Of a DNA stretch of 6,730 nt, positions 4,788 through 6,730 are shown in pieces. The DNA comes from Candidatus Solibacter sp. (lineage in GTDB: Bacteria > Acidobacteriota > Terriglobia > Bryobacterales > Bryobacteraceae), in contig JADGNS010000273.1 of NCBI GenBank assembly GCA_017883355.1, positions 1 through 6,730 of the forward strand, in the 5' to 3' direction. Each line of letters begins with the position of its first letter. Within the stretch, counting starts at the first letter, position 1. The notes beneath the pieces were generated by a model. That model saw only the letters and a program-made list of their open reading frames with translations, ran no database searches and was not told where the DNA came from. Made by a program: the position numbers and the translations under genes.

Positions 4788-6702
4788 CCCCGCGCTGCGA
4801 CAAGGCACGCGGCACCGTGCGGTATGCCGGAATCGCCGCCGCCGCCGGCGAGGAGGCGGGTGCGGCGGCAATCGCAATCAGGCACTCCGAGGAATAGGCA
4901 TCGGTGCCCGCAATATCGAGATTGTTGTCGCCCGCCGTGACCCCTGCCGGCACCGTCAGGTTGATCTGGTACAGCCCGGCCAGTTGCGGCGCGAGGCCGG
5001 AGTAGCCCACCGTGGCAGCCACGCCGCCGATATAGGCCGCGATCGCGCCCGTGGGGGTAGTCGCCAATGGGTCCGTGGGCCCGGCCGCGCCGTCCCCGAT
5101 GGTGGGGCTCACCGCGCCTAACCCGGTGAGATACACCGACACGGTTTCGCCAATCTGCGCCGGATTCTTGGCGTTGACCAGCGTGCCATCCTGGTGCACC
5201 ACGTCGCCGTACCCAAGACCGTTCGCCGATTGCGTGAGCACCCCCGGCGCTGTTTTGGCGAGCAGCGCGGTCACGGTGTTCGACGCCACATTGTTGTTGA
5301 ACACCTGCACCTTGGCGATGCTGCCCGTCACGCCATACGGCACGATGGCCGCCAGCACGGTCGGGTACACGTAATAGAGGGGTGCCGGGATGTTGTTGAT
5401 CATCACCTGCACGTTGCCGAGCGTGGTGGGAAACGGAATCCCCGATGCCACCTGAATCCCCGATGCCAGGTTGGCGCCGTACAGGGTGAGCAACTCTCCC
5501 GGCGCGATGCCCGCCGTGAACGGCGCGGAGCTGCCCGCGTTCACGATGCCCTGCGGATCCAGAAACACGCCGGTGGTGCTCAAACTACTGCTCATGGTGG
5601 GCGCTTGCAACGCCACGCCCAGTCCCAGGAACGGGCCAATCCCGCTGCCGATGCGGATTCCATTGCCCACCACGTAGTTCACGGCCGGATTGCTGTACGC
5701 GCCACTCGACGGAACGGTATACGCTTCGCTATAGGTATAATTGTCGGGCGAGGCATTGAACACATCGAGCAGGCGCTGATGGCCCACGATGGCTCCGGCA
5801 TTCGCACTGAAGGAGCCGTAGAAGCTGTCCAGGCTGGCGAACCCGGCGGTCAGCGTTGACTCGTCCTCGTCCAGGCCCGCCTCGTAGTACCTGCCGCTCA
5901 AGTTGGGCGTGCCTGTCCCCGTGCGCACCCCCACCATCAGATCGAAGGAACTGGGCGATCCGCCGAATACGAAGTTGCCGTCGGGCGAAAAATACAGGTA
6001 GTATTGCCCGGTAAACAGCGCCGTGTTGGAGTTGGGGAACGTCACCACGGCGGCGCCGCCGCTGAAGATGTACTTGACGTTGGACAGCGATTGCACGCCC
6101 TTGGCCGATGGCCCGAGGTATCCAGTAAACCCCACGGTGCCGAGGTTGCCCGCGCCGTCGGGATTCATGGTCAGCATTCCCCCGATGGTGGACGCCGGGG
6201 TGCCTGAGAGATCCATGTATGCCAGGGAATATGCACCCCTGAACGCGGAGGCGGTGGGTGCCGGGGAAGCCAGCGGGGCGGCGACGAACAGGTCATTGTA
6301 GCCGTTCAGATTCTCCGTGCTGCTGCCCACGAAAATACCCTGCGCGTTCACCAGGCCGTAAACAGAATCGCCCTTGAACAGGGGACTGGAGAGGAAGCCC
6401 TGGCCGGAAGCCCCAATCGAATAGGTGCCGGTGGTGGTGGTGAATCTGGTCAACGTGCTCGCCGCGCCATCCGCCAGCACTGCGTTCATGGAGTAGCTGC
6501 CAGTCCCGCTAAAGCTCACGGTTCCGTAGAGCGAGGCCGCGTCGGCGAGACTGCCGTTCCCGGCGCTGGAGAGCAGGTAGACGACATGGCGGAAATAGTA
6601 AGTCCCGTTCAGCATCCCATTTCCACTGGCATCCCAGGTGGGTGTCTGGGCGAACAGCCCGGTCGCCACGGAAATCAGCAACAGCACGCGCGCAAGTTTC
6701 AT
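4765..6702 (-). CDS. Secreted protein with C-terminal TIGR03437 domain (Solibacter type)
   Basis: A 645-residue exported protein. It opens with a signal peptide (MKLARVLLLISVATGLFA, cleavage likely before QTPTW). The N-terminal region (about 25-365) is beta-rich, with Gly, Ser, Thr, Tyr and Asn, and has three loosely similar segments opening LNGTYYF, FRGAYSLAYMD and LSGRYYEAGLD (about 31, 154, 268). The C-terminal domain (about 383-612) carries hallmarks of TIGR03437: GIVNAGSS, IAPGELLTLYGANLA, PFPTTLGNVQVMINNIPAPLYYVYPT, VPYGV, IGETVSVYLTGLGAVSP, AAYIGGVAATVGYSGLAPQLAGLYQINLTVPAGV. This domain is abundant in Solibacter-like Acidobacteriota; its function is unknown, with surface or extracellular adhesion only a guess. 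The ATG at 6702 has GGAG 5 nt upstream; the GTG at 6708 overlaps that site and is less likely. The last 30-odd residues run past the domain. Only 28 nt of upstream sequence are in the window, so no promoter can be judged. Confidence 0.92.
   Translation of the reverse strand: MKLARVLLLISVATGLFAQTPTWDASGNGMLNGTYYFRHVVYLLSSAGNGSLADAASLYGTVSFSGTGSYSMNAVLADGAASTLTRFTTTTGTYSIGASGQGFLSSPLFKGDSVYGLVNAQGIFVGSSTENLNGYNDLFVAAPLASPAPTASAFRGAYSLAYMDLSGTPASTIGGMLTMNPDGAGNLGTVGFTGYLGPSAKGVQSLSNVKYIFSGGAAVVTFPNSNTALFTGQYYLYFSPDGNFVFGGSPSSFDLMVGVRTGTGTPNLSGRYYEAGLDEDESTLTAGFASLDSFYGSFSANAGAIVGHQRLLDVFNASPDNYTYSEAYTVPSSGAYSNPAVNYVVGNGIRIGSGIGPFLGLGVALQAPTMSSSLSTTGVFLDPQGIVNAGSSAPFTAGIAPGELLTLYGANLASGIQVASGIPFPTTLGNVQVMINNIPAPLYYVYPTVLAAIVPYGVTGSIAKVQVFNNNVASNTVTALLAKTAPGVLTQSANGLGYGDVVHQDGTLVNAKNPAQIGETVSVYLTGLGAVSPTIGDGAAGPTDPLATTPTGAIAAYIGGVAATVGYSGLAPQLAGLYQINLTVPAGVTAGDNNLDIAGTDAYSSECLIAIAAAPASSPAAAAIPAYRTVPRALSQRGATVPKSR
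5436..5468. repeat. Short in-frame tandem repeat in the TIGR03437 gene
   Basis: GAATCCCCGATGCCA occurs at 5436-5450 and again at 5454-5468, an 18-nt period that keeps the frame. On the coding strand it gives ASGIQVASGIPF, so ASGI is duplicated at the variable loop after YGANL in the C-terminal domain. It may reflect a six-codon duplication. Confidence 0.6.
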
Positions 6703-6707
6703 GAACA

Positions 6708-6711
6708 CTCC
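6708..6711 (-). promoter_or_regulatory. Ribosome binding site deciding the secreted-protein start
   Basis: GGAG on the minus strand lies 5 nt before the ATG at 6702. The upstream in-frame GTG at 6708 overlaps this site, so ATG is the preferred start and the signal peptide begins MKLARV. Confidence 0.65.
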
Positions 6712-6730
6712 GATTGGGATCGCATCCTGG

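Noticed and set aside
5194..5859. Long plus-strand reading frame opposite the secreted-protein gene
   Set aside because: Arg/His-rich composition typical of an antisense shadow of a GC-rich gene; no recognisable domain.

Overview
The window looks like an ordinary chromosomal stretch from an acidobacterium close to Candidatus Solibacter or Bryobacter. Two things point there: moderately high GC with GCC/GGC-rich codons, and above all a secreted protein ending in the C-terminal domain TIGR03437, which is strongly expanded in Solibacter-type genomes. No phage, plasmid, insertion-sequence, CRISPR or tRNA/rRNA signature is visible.

Layout. Positions 1-66 hold two closely spaced inverted repeats that resemble a dispersed REP-type palindrome. 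Positions 67-3942 carry five minus-strand genes that read, in transcription order, mqnD-like (menaquinone/futalosine family), scpA, scpB, an rluB-type pseudouridine synthase, and a small CoA-binding Rossmann protein. The last four are packed very tightly: scpA to scpB has an 8-nt gap, scpB and rluB share one base (TAGTG), and rluB and the CoA-binding gene share four (ATGA). They are very likely one transcript. mqnD lies 99 nt upstream of scpA and may be its first gene. Positions 3943-4388 form a 446-nt non-coding stretch with several potential hairpins, the best being a long stem at 4221-4257. A plus-strand gene for a small unrecognised protein (4389-4787) follows. It converges on, and overlaps by 23 nt, a long minus-strand gene for a secreted TIGR03437 protein (4765-6702).

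How the genes work together. ScpA (kleisin) and ScpB are the non-SMC subunits of the bacterial condensin that organises and segregates the chromosome. The scpA-scpB-rluB order is a widely conserved bacterial arrangement that joins chromosome segregation to 23S rRNA modification. The CoA-binding gene at the end and the MqnD-family gene at the front are less usual companions; any functional link is untested and may only be shared housekeeping expression. The two genes on the right are unrelated to this cluster and look lineage-specific.

I found no convincing new multi-gene system. The most open questions are the structured intergenic region upstream of the plus-strand gene, the long acidic Ala/Glu/Pro tails on both ends of ScpB, and the identity of the 132-residue protein.
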